A stretch of 49,721 nucleotides of DNA from Sphingomonas sp. GTDB lineage: Bacteria; Pseudomonadota; Alphaproteobacteria; Sphingomonadales; Sphingomonadaceae. Below, in pieces: positions 8,446-18,182 of this stretch (position 1 is its first letter; every line of letters begins with the position of its first letter). The translations under genes and the position numbers were made by a program. The stretch lies in the NCBI RefSeq assembly GCF_030145815.1, contig NZ_JAIXHL010000028.1, positions 1-49,721 of the forward strand, written 5' to 3'. Below the pieces are notes generated by a model. It was not told where the DNA came from. It searched no databases and saw only the letters and a program-made list of their open reading frames with translations.

Positions 8446-9975
8446 ATGTCTGAAATGTTGCGCAGCATCGTCGTCGCCGGTGGCGGAACCGCCGGCTGGA
8501 TGACTGCAGCGGCGCTGGCGCGCTTCTGCGGCAAGGGCTGGCGGATCACGTTGGTCGAATCCGAAGAGATCGGCACCGTCGGGGTGGGCGAAGCCACCAT
8601 CCCGATGATCCGTAACTTCAATCAGGCGCTGGGGATCGACGAGGCGCAGTTCCTGCGCGAGACCCACGGCACCTACAAGCTTGGCATCGAATTCGCCGGA
8701 TGGGGCGGGTTCGATGACCGCTACATCCATGCCTTCGGGCTGGTCGGGCGCGGGCTGGGGCTGTTGCCCTTTCACCATTATTGGCTGCGCGGGCGTGCGG
8801 CGGGGAAGGCCGGGCCGCTCGGCGATTATGTGCTCAACGCCGTTGCCGCCTATGGCAACCGCTTTGCGCATGTGCAGCGGGCAGCCGACAGCGCGCTGCC
8901 GCCGATGCCCTATGCCTATCATTTCGACGCCGGGCTCTACGCCGCCTTCCTGCGCCGCTATGCCGAGGCGCGCGGCGTTGTGCGGGTCGAGGGGAAGATC
9001 GGCAACATCGAGCGCGATGGCGAGACTGGCGACGTTGCTGCGCTGGTCTTGAACAGTGGCGAGCGGATTGACGGCGAACTGTTCGTGGACTGCACCGGAT
9101 TTCGCGGGCTGCTGATCGAAGGCACGCTGGCGACCGGCTATGAGGATTGGAGCCACTGGCTGCCCTGCGACCGCGCGGTTGCGGTGCCGTGTGCCGGGGT
9201 TCGTCCGCTCACCCCCTATACCCGCTCCACCGCGCGCACCGCCGGATGGCAGTGGCGAATCCCGCTGCAGCATCGCACCGGCAACGGTCATGTCTTTTGC
9301 TCGCGGCACATCAGTGAGGATGAAGCGACCGCGACGTTGCTGGCCAATCTGGATGGCGAGGCGCTGGCCGAACCGCGCATGTTGCGCTTCACCACGGGCA
9401 AGCGGAAGCAGTTCTGGAACCGCAATGTCGTGGCGATCGGGCTGTCGTCCGGCTTTATCGAGCCGCTGGAATCGACCTCGATCCACCTCATTCAGACGGG
9501 CATCAACCGGCTGCTCGACTTCCTGCCGAGCGGCCCTGTGGCGAGCGCCGATCGCGACGCATTCAACCGCCTGGCGGATGTCGAGATCGAGCGGATCCGC
9601 GATTTCGTGATCCTGCACTACACCGCCAATGGCCGCACCGGCGAACCCTTTTGGGACGCGCTGCGCACAATGGAACTGCCCGAGCCGCTGGCCAATCGCA
9701 TCGCGATGTTCCGCGGCGATGGCCGGATCGTGCGTGAGCATGAGGAATTGTTCGACGTCCCCGGCTGGCTGCAGGTGATGGTGGGGCAGGGGATCGTGCC
9801 CGAGCGCTGGCACCCGCTGGCCGATCAGCTCGACGATGCGCAGCTCGACCAGTTCCTGTCGACCGTCGCCACCGCCTTTGCCCGCGATGCGGCACGCATG
9901 CCCGACCATGATGACTTCGTCGCGCGCTTGATCGCGACGCCCCAATCCCAGCCCCAGGAAGTGACCCGCGTATGA
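8446..9975 (+). CDS. Flavin-dependent tryptophan halogenase family protein
   Basis: 509 residues. The FAD-binding GGGTAGW is at 12-18, the catalytic lysine of the family corresponds to K78 (HGTYKLG), the diagnostic WxWxIP is present as WQWRIP at 268-273, and the conserved SGFIEPLESTS with its active-site glutamate follows. All key residues of flavin-dependent halogenases are therefore present. Family members beside TonB receptors in sugar loci of caulobacters and sphingomonads are common and their natural substrates are mostly unknown; activity on free tryptophan should not be assumed. The stop overlaps the next start (ATGA), so it is translationally coupled to the alpha-amylase gene. Confidence 0.88.
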   Translation: MSEMLRSIVVAGGGTAGWMTAAALARFCGKGWRITLVESEEIGTVGVGEATIPMIRNFNQALGIDEAQFLRETHGTYKLGIEFAGWGGFDDRYIHAFGLVGRGLGLLPFHHYWLRGRAAGKAGPLGDYVLNAVAAYGNRFAHVQRAADSALPPMPYAYHFDAGLYAAFLRRYAEARGVVRVEGKIGNIERDGETGDVAALVLNSGERIDGELFVDCTGFRGLLIEGTLATGYEDWSHWLPCDRAVAVPCAGVRPLTPYTRSTARTAGWQWRIPLQHRTGNGHVFCSRHISEDEATATLLANLDGEALAEPRMLRFTTGKRKQFWNRNVVAIGLSSGFIEPLESTSIHLIQTGINRLLDFLPSGPVASADRDAFNRLADVEIERIRDFVILHYTANGRTGEPFWDALRTMELPEPLANRIAMFRGDGRIVREHEELFDVPGWLQVMVGQGIVPERWHPLADQLDDAQLDQFLSTVATAFARDAARMPDHDDFVARLIATPQSQPQEVTRV

Positions 9976-11789
9976 AGCTGTTGCCGCTGATCCTCGCCAC
10001 CGCGCTTGCCAGCCCCGTGCTGGCCCAGACACCCGCGCCGCAGCCCGCGTTGCGCGAGCGGACGGCGGAGCAGGAAGTGCTGTATTTCATGCTGCCGGAC
10101 CGGTTCGAGAATGGTGACCCGACGAATGACAAGGGCGGGTTCAAGGGCGACCGGCTGACCCATGGCTTTGATCCGACGCACAAGGGGTTCTTTCACGGCG
10201 GCGACCTGAAAGGGCTGATCGCGCGGCTCGATTACATTCAGGGGCTGGGGGCGACTGCGATCTGGCTGGGGCCGATCTACAAGAACAAGCCGGTGCAGGG
10301 CGGGCCGGGGCAGGAAAGCGCCGGCTATCACGGATACTGGATCACCGATTTCACCCAGGTCGACCCGCATTTCGGGACCAATGCGGAGATGAAGGCATTT
10401 GTCGACGCGGCGCACGCGCGCGGGATCAAGGTCTATCTCGACATCATCACGAACCACACGGCGGACGTGATCCAGTATCGCGAGTGTCCGGTCAGCGCGT
10501 GCGCCTATCGCAGCCGCGCCGACTATCCGTACCAGCGCAAAGGGGGCGTCACCGGCAAAGCCATCAATCCGGGCTTTGCCGGTGACGGCATCGGCACGGT
10601 GGAGAATTTCGCCAAGCTGACCGATCCCAACTATGCCTATACCCCGTTCGTGCCCGAAGCCGAGAAGTCGGTGAAGGTGCCGGCGTGGCTCAACGACCCG
10701 ATCTTCTACCATAATCGCGGCAACACGACGTTCCGCAACGAAAGCTCGACCATGGGCGATTTCGTCGGGCTGGACGATCTGATGACCGAGAATCCGCGCG
10801 TCGTGCAGGGGTTCATCGACATTTATGGCGGCTGGATCGACCAGTTCGGGATCGACGGATTCCGCATCGATACCGCGCGGCACGTGAACCCGGAATTCTG
10901 GCAGGTGTTCGCCAAGGCGATGCAGGAACGCGCGGCGGCGAAGGGCATCCCGAACTTCCACATCTTTGGCGAAGTAGCGAATGAGGGCGATGCCGGCGAT
11001 CTCGCGCTGCACACCCGCGTCCACCAGCTCCCCAGCGTGCTTGATTTCGGATTCCGCGCGGCGGTTCAGGCGACAGTGGCGGGGAGCAAGGGTACCGACA
11101 CGCTCGCCGCCTTGTTCGACCGCGATGCATTGTACGAGGGCGGGGCGGCGACCGCGCTGCAGCTGCCGACCTTCATTTCCAACCACGATCATGGCCGCTT
11201 TTCGACCGATGTGCGCAAGGCGTTTCCCAAGGCGGACAATGCCGAGCTCTTGGCGCGGGTGAAGCTCGGCCATGCGATGCTGTTGCTGCTGCGCGGGGTG
11301 CCGACGGTCTATTCGGGCGATGAGCAGGGCTTCATCGGCGACGGCAACGATCAGGACGCGCGCGAAGATATGTTCCCGAGCAAGGTGGCGGTGTACAACG
11401 ACAACAGGCTGATCGGCACGAACAAGACTACCGCGGACTCCAATTTCGACATGTCGCACCCGCTTTATGTCGAGATCGCCAAGCTTTCGGCGGCGCGGCG
11501 CGCGACCCCGGCGCTGAGCAGCGGGCGGCAGGTGACGCGCAACTATGACGAGACGCCGGGCCTGTTCGCGGTGTCGCGGTTCGACCCGGCGACCGGGGCC
11601 GAGGTGGTCGTCGCGTTTAACACCAGCGCCAGGCCGATCACGCGGCAGGTCGAGATCGGTGTCGGTTCGACGCACTTCACCTCCATCGTCGGCAGCTGTG
11701 CCGCCAGTGCCGCTGCGCCCGGTAGCCTGACCGTCACGCTCCCGGCGTTCGGCTATGTCGCCTGCGCCGCGACCGGAGGCGTCAAGTGA
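9972..11789 (+). CDS. Secreted GH13 alpha-amylase family enzyme
   Basis: 605 residues with a signal peptide (cleavage near SPVLAQ, ~19). The GH13 barrel starts at VLYFMLPDRF. Catalytic residues are D300 (GFRIDTARH, nucleophile), E334 (IFGEVANE, acid/base) and D406 (ISNHDHGR, transition-state stabiliser), with the calcium/substrate motif DIITNH near 157. A beta-sandwich C-domain ends the protein. It should hydrolyse alpha-1,4-glucans or maltodextrins in the periplasm or on the surface. The start overlaps the halogenase stop by four bases and its own stop overlaps the next start, so the three genes are coupled. Confidence 0.9.
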   Translation: MKLLPLILATALASPVLAQTPAPQPALRERTAEQEVLYFMLPDRFENGDPTNDKGGFKGDRLTHGFDPTHKGFFHGGDLKGLIARLDYIQGLGATAIWLGPIYKNKPVQGGPGQESAGYHGYWITDFTQVDPHFGTNAEMKAFVDAAHARGIKVYLDIITNHTADVIQYRECPVSACAYRSRADYPYQRKGGVTGKAINPGFAGDGIGTVENFAKLTDPNYAYTPFVPEAEKSVKVPAWLNDPIFYHNRGNTTFRNESSTMGDFVGLDDLMTENPRVVQGFIDIYGGWIDQFGIDGFRIDTARHVNPEFWQVFAKAMQERAAAKGIPNFHIFGEVANEGDAGDLALHTRVHQLPSVLDFGFRAAVQATVAGSKGTDTLAALFDRDALYEGGAATALQLPTFISNHDHGRFSTDVRKAFPKADNAELLARVKLGHAMLLLLRGVPTVYSGDEQGFIGDGNDQDAREDMFPSKVAVYNDNRLIGTNKTTADSNFDMSHPLYVEIAKLSAARRATPALSSGRQVTRNYDETPGLFAVSRFDPATGAEVVVAFNTSARPITRQVEIGVGSTHFTSIVGSCAASAAAPGSLTVTLPAFGYVACAATGGVK

Positions 11790-13411
11790 GCCAGGCTGCC
11801 CCCGCAATCGCCGTCGAGCCGCAGCAGGATTGGTGGCGCGGCGCGGTGATCTACCAGATCTATCCGCGCAGCTTTGCCGATTCCAACGGCGACGGGATCG
11901 GCGATCTGCCCGGCATCACCGCGCGGCTCGATCATGTCGCGAGCCTCGGGGTCGATGCGATCTGGCTGTCGCCCTTCTTCACCTCGCCCATGCGCGACTT
12001 CGGCTATGACATTGCCGACTATTGCGATGTCGATCCGATTTTCGGAACGCTGGCCGATTTCGACGCGCTGATTGCGCGCGCCCACGCGCTGGGGCTGAAG
12101 GTCATTATCGACCAAGTCTATTCACACACCTCCGACCAGCATGCCTGGTTCAAGGAAAGCCGGGCGAGCCGCGATAACCCGCGCGCCGACTGGTATGTCT
12201 GGGCTGACGCAAAAGCGGATGGGTCGCCGCCGACCAACTGGCAATCGGTGTTCGGTGGCCCGGCCTGGACGTGGGACGCGCGGCGCGGGCAATATTATCT
12301 GCACAATTTCCTGAGCGAACAGCCGGACCTGAACCTGCATAATCCGGAGGTGCAGGATGCGGCGCTGGCGGCGGCGCAATTCTGGCTGGAGCGCGGCGTC
12401 GATGGCTTTCGGGTCGATGCGATCAACTTCGCGATGCACGACCCGCAGCTGCGCGACAATCCGCCTGCGCCCGATGACGGACGCCCGCGCACGCGCCCGT
12501 TCGACTTCCAGAGCCATGTCTATAACCAGAGCCACCCGGATATCGTCCGTTTTCTGGAACGCCACCGCGCGCTGACCGATGCGCATGGCGGCGCGTTCAC
12601 GGTGGCCGAAGTAGGCGGGCCGACGCCGGAAGCGGAGATGCACGCCTTCACGCGCGGCAGCACCCGCCTCAACAGCGCCTATGGCTTCGACTTTCTCTAT
12701 GCGCCGCAGCTGACGCCGGCGCTGGTGAGGAAGGCTGTCGAGACCTGGCCGGACGAACCCGGCACAGGCTGGCCGAGCTGGGCGTTCGAAAATCACGATG
12801 CTCCGCGCGCCGTGTCGCGCTGGGTCGAGCCCGAGCATCGTGCGGCATTCGCGGCGATGAAGATGCTGTTGCTGCTGTGCCTGCGCGGCAATGCGATCCT
12901 GTTCCAGGGCGAGGAACTGGGGCTGACTCAGGTCGAGATCCCGTTCGACAAGCTGCAGGACCCGGAGGCGATCGCCAACTGGCCGCTGACGCTGAGCCGC
13001 GATGGCGTGCGCACCCCGATGCCGTGGCAGGCCGAGGCGGAGAATCTGGGCTTCGGCTCGGGCGAGCCGTGGTTGCCGGTGGGCACCGATCATGCCGCGC
13101 TGGCGGTGGATCGGCAGACGGCGGAGAATGGGTCGCTGCTCAACCTGACGCGCGGGCTGATCGCGACACGCGCGGCCAATCCGGCGCTGCGTGAGGGCGC
13201 GATGGCGGTGATTGCGGCGGAAGACAGCTTGTTGGTCTTTACCCGCGAACTGTCTGGCCAACGACTGACCTGCGCGTTCAATCTGGGCAAGACGCCGTTG
13301 GCGTGGCATCCCAAGGATATGGACCGGTTCCGCGTGATCGCCGCAGTCAACGGCGCAACGCCGGGTGATTTGCCTGCCTATTCGGGCATGGTCCTCGAAC
13401 AGATAGACTGA
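11786..13411 (+). CDS. Cytoplasmic alpha-glucosidase, GH13 (subfamily 23-like)
   Basis: 541 residues, no signal peptide. The GH13 oligo-1,6-glucosidase/alpha-glucosidase layout is clear: IYQIYPRSFADSNGDGIGDL near 22-41, catalytic D211 (GFRVDAINF), E275 (VAEVGG) and D338 (ENHDAPR). It probably splits maltose and short maltodextrins taken up by the MFS transporter. The start codon is GTG within GTGA, overlapping the previous stop, with GGAGG six bases upstream. This cytosolic partner to the secreted GH13 and GH97 enzymes fits a two-compartment pathway. Confidence 0.9.
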   Translation: MSQAAPAIAVEPQQDWWRGAVIYQIYPRSFADSNGDGIGDLPGITARLDHVASLGVDAIWLSPFFTSPMRDFGYDIADYCDVDPIFGTLADFDALIARAHALGLKVIIDQVYSHTSDQHAWFKESRASRDNPRADWYVWADAKADGSPPTNWQSVFGGPAWTWDARRGQYYLHNFLSEQPDLNLHNPEVQDAALAAAQFWLERGVDGFRVDAINFAMHDPQLRDNPPAPDDGRPRTRPFDFQSHVYNQSHPDIVRFLERHRALTDAHGGAFTVAEVGGPTPEAEMHAFTRGSTRLNSAYGFDFLYAPQLTPALVRKAVETWPDEPGTGWPSWAFENHDAPRAVSRWVEPEHRAAFAAMKMLLLLCLRGNAILFQGEELGLTQVEIPFDKLQDPEAIANWPLTLSRDGVRTPMPWQAEAENLGFGSGEPWLPVGTDHAALAVDRQTAENGSLLNLTRGLIATRAANPALREGAMAVIAAEDSLLVFTRELSGQRLTCAFNLGKTPLAWHPKDMDRFRVIAAVNGATPGDLPAYSGMVLEQID

Positions 13412-13442
13412 CGCGATCAGGCGTCGCCGACAGGAGAGTGAG

Positions 13443-15509
13443 ATGCGTGGAACCTTGGCCCTGACAGCGTTGACGCTGCCGTTGCTGGCAATCTCCAGCC
13501 CGGCGCTGGCGCAGGATGTCGCGCAGGCGACGACGGCAAAGGCGGGTGGCGCGACTGCGGCATCGCCCGATGGCAGCATCCGCGTCACTGTCACCACCGA
13601 TGGCGACGGGCGCCCCTATTACAGCGTGACGCGCAACGGAAAGCCGCTGATCCAGCCCTCACGCATGGGCTTCATGCTCGGCGACGCGCCCAAGCTGGAG
13701 CGCGGTTTCGCGATCGAAAGCCAGAGCGTGGCGAGCGCGGATTCGACCTGGGAACAGCCCTGGGGCGAATGGCAGAGTGTGCGCGACCGCCACACCCAGC
13801 TGCGCGTGCGGCTGAAAGAGACGACCGCACTTGGCCGGGTGATGGACGTGGTGTTCCGCGTGTTCGATGACGGATTCGGCTTTCGCTATGAACTGCCCGC
13901 ACCTGCCGATGGCAAGCCGACCCGGATCATCGAGGAGCTGACCGAATTTGCGCTGGCGAGCGACGGCACCGCCTGGTGGACCCCGGCGGGCGAGTGGAAT
14001 CGCTACGAATATCCCCACAACAAGACGCCGGTCAGCAGCATGACGCAGGCGCATACGCCGGTGACGATGAAGCTGGCCGACGGGACGCATGTCGCGTTCC
14101 ATGAGGCGGCACTGGTCGATTATGCCGGCATGTGGCTGCGCCGGGTTGAGGGCACGCGCTTCCGCGCGGCGCTGTCGCCGTCGTCGCAGGGGGCGGCGGT
14201 GGTACGCGAGGGCGCATTCGTCACGCCATGGCGGACGCTGCGCGTCGCCGACAGCGCGGCGAAGCTGTACATGTCGCAGCTTGAGCTGAACCTCAACGAA
14301 CCCAACAAGCTGGGCGATGTCAGCTGGTTCAAGCCCAGCAAATATGTCGGCGTGTGGTGGGAAATGCACCTCGACGCCGCGACCTGGGGCACCGGCGACC
14401 GCCTGGGCGCGAAGACCGAGAATGTGAAGCGCTATATCGATTTCGCAGCACGGAACGGGTTCCGTGGCGTGCTGGTCGAGGGGTGGAATGTCGGCTGGGA
14501 CGGCAACTGGTTCGACAATGGCGATGGCTGGGACTTCGACGAGCCGGTGGCGCAGTTCGATATGGCGGCGCTGTCGGCCTATGCGAAGAAAAAGGGCGTG
14601 CATCTCGTCGGTCATCACGAGACCGGTGGCGGCGCGGGGCAGTATGAGGCGCAGTCCGACGACGCCTATCGCTATGCCGCCGCGAACGGGATCGAAGTGG
14701 TGAAGACCGGCTATGTCACGGATGCCGGGCAGATCGACCGCATCTGGGCCGATGGCCGGGTGACGCAGGAATGGCATGACGGGCAGTACATGTCGCGCCA
14801 CCATCTCAACATCGTCAAGACGGCCGCCAAGTACAAGGTCGCGGTCAATCCGCACGAGCCGATCAAGGATACGGGGCTCCGTCGCACCTATCCCAATTGG
14901 GTCAGCCGTGAGGGCGCGCGCGGGCAGGAATATAATGCCTGGGGCGAGCCGAAGAATCCGCCCGAGCATGAGGCGAACCTGTTCTTCACGCGGATGCTGG
15001 CAGGGCCATTCGACTTTACCCCGGGCGTGCTGAGCCTGACCGGCAAGGGCGGGACGCCGTTCATGTCGACGCTGTCCAAACAGCTGGCGCAGTATATCGT
15101 GCTCTATTCGCCCATCCAGATGGCGGCCGACCTGCCCGAGAATTACGCGAAATATCCCGGCGCGTTTCAGTTCATCAAGGATGTCGCGGTCGACTGGACC
15201 GACACGCGCGTGCTGAACGGCGAGGTGGGCGAGTTCGTCACCGTGGCGCGCAAGGCCAAGGGGTCGGGCGAGTGGTTCCTGGGCGCGGTGACCGACGGCA
15301 CCGCGCGGACGACGACGGTGAAGCTCGACTTCCTCGATCCGGGCAAGCGCTATGAGGCGCAGATCTATCGCGACGGCGAAGGCGCGGATTATCGCACCGA
15401 CAAGCGCCATGCGATCGTGATCGAGAAGAAGGTGGTGACGTCCGGCGATACGCTGTCGATCTGGATGGGGCCGGGTGGCGGCGCGGCGGTGCGCTTCGTC
15501 GCGAAGTGA
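13443..15509 (+). CDS. Secreted GH97 alpha-glucosidase (SusB-like)
   Basis: 688 residues with a signal peptide (PALAQ near 24). The N-terminal beta-supersandwich is followed by a barrel with VEGWNVGWDGNW (~346) and NPHEPIKDTGLRRTYPN, where E472 corresponds to the catalytic glutamate of inverting GH97 enzymes such as SusB. It should remove glucose from alpha-linked oligosaccharides in the periplasm. It starts 31 bases after the GH13 alpha-glucosidase, with AGGAG before the ATG, and ends the plus-strand maltodextrin unit. A hairpin overlaps its stop codon. Confidence 0.92.
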   Translation: MRGTLALTALTLPLLAISSPALAQDVAQATTAKAGGATAASPDGSIRVTVTTDGDGRPYYSVTRNGKPLIQPSRMGFMLGDAPKLERGFAIESQSVASADSTWEQPWGEWQSVRDRHTQLRVRLKETTALGRVMDVVFRVFDDGFGFRYELPAPADGKPTRIIEELTEFALASDGTAWWTPAGEWNRYEYPHNKTPVSSMTQAHTPVTMKLADGTHVAFHEAALVDYAGMWLRRVEGTRFRAALSPSSQGAAVVREGAFVTPWRTLRVADSAAKLYMSQLELNLNEPNKLGDVSWFKPSKYVGVWWEMHLDAATWGTGDRLGAKTENVKRYIDFAARNGFRGVLVEGWNVGWDGNWFDNGDGWDFDEPVAQFDMAALSAYAKKKGVHLVGHHETGGGAGQYEAQSDDAYRYAAANGIEVVKTGYVTDAGQIDRIWADGRVTQEWHDGQYMSRHHLNIVKTAAKYKVAVNPHEPIKDTGLRRTYPNWVSREGARGQEYNAWGEPKNPPEHEANLFFTRMLAGPFDFTPGVLSLTGKGGTPFMSTLSKQLAQYIVLYSPIQMAADLPENYAKYPGAFQFIKDVAVDWTDTRVLNGEVGEFVTVARKAKGSGEWFLGAVTDGTARTTTVKLDFLDPGKRYEAQIYRDGEGADYRTDKRHAIVIEKKVVTSGDTLSIWMGPGGGAAVRFVAK

Positions 15510-15530
15510 TCCGATAATTTCACTTCGCGA
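15499..15530 (+). terminator. Hairpin across the GH97 stop codon
   Basis: Eleven-base perfect arms TCGCGAAGTGA (15499-15509) and TCACTTCGCGA (15520-15530) with a ten-base loop. The left arm contains the stop codon of the GH97 gene. There is no T-run, so termination is plausible but not shown. It separates the maltodextrin unit from the molybdenum hydroxylase unit. Confidence 0.45.
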
Positions 15531-15576
15531 ATGGCCGGTGGTGGCCTAGCCTGCGCATCAGACAGGAGGCGCACCG

Positions 15577-16044
15577 ATGGCCACCACTTTCCAATTGAAC
15601 GGCAAATCCCAAGTCTTCGACGGCGATCCTGAAACGCCTTTGCTGTGGGTGTTGCGTGACCATCTTGGCCTGACCGGCACCAAATATGGCTGCGGCGTCG
15701 CGCAATGCGGGGCGTGCACCGTGCATCTCGACGGCAAGAACCGGCGGTCGTGCGTGACCCCGGTCGGCATGGTCGCGGGCAAGAGCGTGACGACGATCGA
15801 GGGCGCGAGCGGCAAGGTTGCCGATGCGGTCAAGGCCGCATGGGTCCAGATCGACGTGCCGCAATGCGGCTTCTGTCAGTCGGGGCAGGTGATGTCGGCG
15901 ATCGGCCTGCTCACCGCCAAGCCCAAGCCGACCGATGCCGATATCGACGCGGCGATGGCGGGCAATCTCTGCCGCTGCGCCACCTATGTCCGCATTCGGC
16001 AGGCGATCAAGGATGCCGCGGGCGTGAAGGGGGAGCGGGCATGA
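15577..16044 (+). CDS. iorA: [2Fe-2S] small subunit of a molybdenum hydroxylase (isoquinoline 1-oxidoreductase alpha-type)
   Basis: 155 residues. The plant-type ferredoxin cluster motif GCGVAQCGACTVHLDG and the second cluster CGFCQSGQ...NLCRCATY are complete, as in the small subunits of xanthine dehydrogenase-like enzymes. No signal peptide is visible. It would pass electrons from the molybdenum centre of the next gene's product. Its stop overlaps the start of the large subunit (ATGA), so the two are coupled. The substrate is not fixed by sequence; aldehydes or N-heterocycles are usual for the family. Confidence 0.9.
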   Translation: MATTFQLNGKSQVFDGDPETPLLWVLRDHLGLTGTKYGCGVAQCGACTVHLDGKNRRSCVTPVGMVAGKSVTTIEGASGKVADAVKAAWVQIDVPQCGFCQSGQVMSAIGLLTAKPKPTDADIDAAMAGNLCRCATYVRIRQAIKDAAGVKGERA

Positions 16045-18182
16045 ACGCCATAGCCAACCGCCGCGCTTTCCTGACCGGAAGCGCCGCGCTCACCATCGGG
16101 GTCACGCTGCCGGGCAAGGCAGCAAAGGCGCGGGCTGCCACCGCGACACTGGCCCCCAATGCGTTCGTGCGCATCGGGGCCGACAGCCGCGTGACGATCA
16201 TCGCCAAGCATGTCGAGTTCGGGCAGGGGCCGGCGACGGGCGTGACCACGATCATCGCCGATGAGCTGGATGCCGCCTGGGATCAGGTGGATGTGGTGTT
16301 CGCCCCGGCCAACGACCCGCTCTACAAGAACTTGATGTTCGGCACGATGGGCGTGGGCGGATCGACCGCGATGCGCGAAAGCTGGGACCAGATGCGCATG
16401 GCGGGCGCTGCGGCGCGGGCGATGCTGGTCGAAGCGGCGGCGAAGCGCTGGGGCGTCGAACCGGGCGCGGTCACTGTGTCTCAGGGCGTGGTCAGCGCCG
16501 GGAACCGCAAGGCAAGCTTCGGCGAACTGGTGGCGGATGCGGCGAAGCTGCCGGTCCCGCAAAAGCCGGTGCCCAAGACCCCGGACCGCTATGTCTATAT
16601 CGGCAAGCATGTGTCGAAGGTCGACAGCAAGGCCAAGACCGACGGGTCGGCGCTGTTCACCCAGGACGTGCGCCTGCCTGGCATGGTCCATGCCGCGGTG
16701 CGCCGCCCGCCCGCATTCGGCGCGACGGTCAAGAAGGTCGAGGATGGCGCCGCGCGCGCAATCCCCGGCGTGCTCGACGTCAAGCCAATCCCAAGCGGGG
16801 TTGCGGTCTATGCCCGCGACACCTGGACCGCGCAGCGTGGCGCGGCTGCGCTCGAGGTCGACTGGGATATGGCGAAGGCGGAGACGCGCTCGTCGGACCA
16901 GATGCTCGCCGAATATAGCGCCGCCGCGCGCACGCCGGGCAAACAGGTCGAGGCGGCGGGCGATGCCGCTGCGGCGCTGGCCCGCGCGGCCCAGACGATC
17001 GATGCGACCTATTACTTCCCGTTCCTCGCGCACGCGCCGATGGAAACGATGGACTATGTGATCGAGAAGAAAGGCGAGGGCATCTCAGTCCATGCCGGCA
17101 GCCAGTTTCAGGTCGGCGAAATGGGTGCGATGTGCGGCGTTGCCGGGGTGCCGTTCGACAAGAGCGCGCTAGTCCAGCATTATGCCGGGGGCAGCTTCGG
17201 CCGTCGCGCGACGCCGGTGATGTTCGACGGCACCGAGGCTGCGGCCTGCGCGCGCGCCTATGGCTTTGCCGCGCCGGTGAAGGTCGTGGCGAGCCGCGAG
17301 AACGACCTGACCGGCGGGTTCTACCGCCCGATGACGGTGCATCGCGTGCGCGCCGGGATCGACGCCAATGGCGCGATCAGCGGCTGGGATCAGGTGTGCG
17401 CCGCCAAGTCGATCATGAAGGATACCCCGTTCGAGGCGATGGGCATCCGCGACGGCGTCGACGGCAACATGATCGAGGGCGCGAACGACACCAACCAGTA
17501 CAAGATCGGCGACTTCCGGCTGGGCCAGCATCTGATGAAGGGCGGCGTGCCGGTGCTGTGGTGGCGATCGGTCGGCCACACGCACACCGCGTTCGTCAAG
17601 GAAACGATGATCGACGAGCTGCTCGAACTGGGCGGCAAGGATCTGGTCGCGGGGCGGATGGAGTTGCTCAAGCATGACCGCGCCAAGGCGGTGCTGGCCA
17701 AGGTCGCGGAGATGGCGGCGTTCGGCAAGCCGGCCACGAAGGGCCGGGCCAAGGGCATCGCGGTGCATGAGAGTTTCGACAGCTTCGTGGCTCAGGTCGC
17801 CGAAGTGTCGAAGGGGGCGGATGGCCTGCCCAAGGTGCACAAGGTGTGGTGCGCGGTCGATTGCGGCATCGCGATCAACCCCGACATCATCCGCGCGCAG
17901 ATGGAGGGCGGCATCGGCTATGGCCTGGGTCACGCGCTCTATGCCGAACTGACCCTGGGTGAGGGCGGCGTGGTGCAGCAGACCAATTTCGACAGCTATC
18001 GCTCGCTGCGGATCGGAGAGATGCCGGATGTCGAGGTGGCGATCCTCCCCTCGACCGAAAAGCCGAGCGGGGTGGGTGAACCGGGGCTGCCGCCGATCGC
18101 CCCCGCCGTCGCCAATGCCTGGCGCAAGCTGACCGGCAAGGCGGTGCGCCGCCTGCCCTTCGCGCATGGAGACAATGCATGA
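16041..18182 (+). CDS. iorB: Molybdopterin-binding large subunit (isoquinoline 1-oxidoreductase beta-type)
   Basis: 713 residues. A twin-arginine leader (NRRAFLTGSAALTIGVTLP) points to export as a folded complex with the leaderless small subunit. The sequence then follows the IorB type of molybdenum hydroxylases, with VEFGQGPATGVTTIIADELD, GSFGRRA and the C-terminal GVGEPGLPPIAPAVANA segment whose glutamate is the conserved active-site base. There is no flavin subunit in the cluster, which fits electron transfer to cytochrome c instead of NAD or oxygen. Four-base overlaps on both sides link it to iorA and to the di-haem cytochrome gene. Confidence 0.9.
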   Translation: MNAIANRRAFLTGSAALTIGVTLPGKAAKARAATATLAPNAFVRIGADSRVTIIAKHVEFGQGPATGVTTIIADELDAAWDQVDVVFAPANDPLYKNLMFGTMGVGGSTAMRESWDQMRMAGAAARAMLVEAAAKRWGVEPGAVTVSQGVVSAGNRKASFGELVADAAKLPVPQKPVPKTPDRYVYIGKHVSKVDSKAKTDGSALFTQDVRLPGMVHAAVRRPPAFGATVKKVEDGAARAIPGVLDVKPIPSGVAVYARDTWTAQRGAAALEVDWDMAKAETRSSDQMLAEYSAAARTPGKQVEAAGDAAAALARAAQTIDATYYFPFLAHAPMETMDYVIEKKGEGISVHAGSQFQVGEMGAMCGVAGVPFDKSALVQHYAGGSFGRRATPVMFDGTEAAACARAYGFAAPVKVVASRENDLTGGFYRPMTVHRVRAGIDANGAISGWDQVCAAKSIMKDTPFEAMGIRDGVDGNMIEGANDTNQYKIGDFRLGQHLMKGGVPVLWWRSVGHTHTAFVKETMIDELLELGGKDLVAGRMELLKHDRAKAVLAKVAEMAAFGKPATKGRAKGIAVHESFDSFVAQVAEVSKGADGLPKVHKVWCAVDCGIAINPDIIRAQMEGGIGYGLGHALYAELTLGEGGVVQQTNFDSYRSLRIGEMPDVEVAILPSTEKPSGVGEPGLPPIAPAVANAWRKLTGKAVRRLPFAHGDNA

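Noticed and set aside
8446..9975. Halogenated natural-product biosynthetic cluster
   Set aside because: The halogenase is surrounded by a receptor and glycoside hydrolases only; no NRPS, PKS or indole pathway gene is present.
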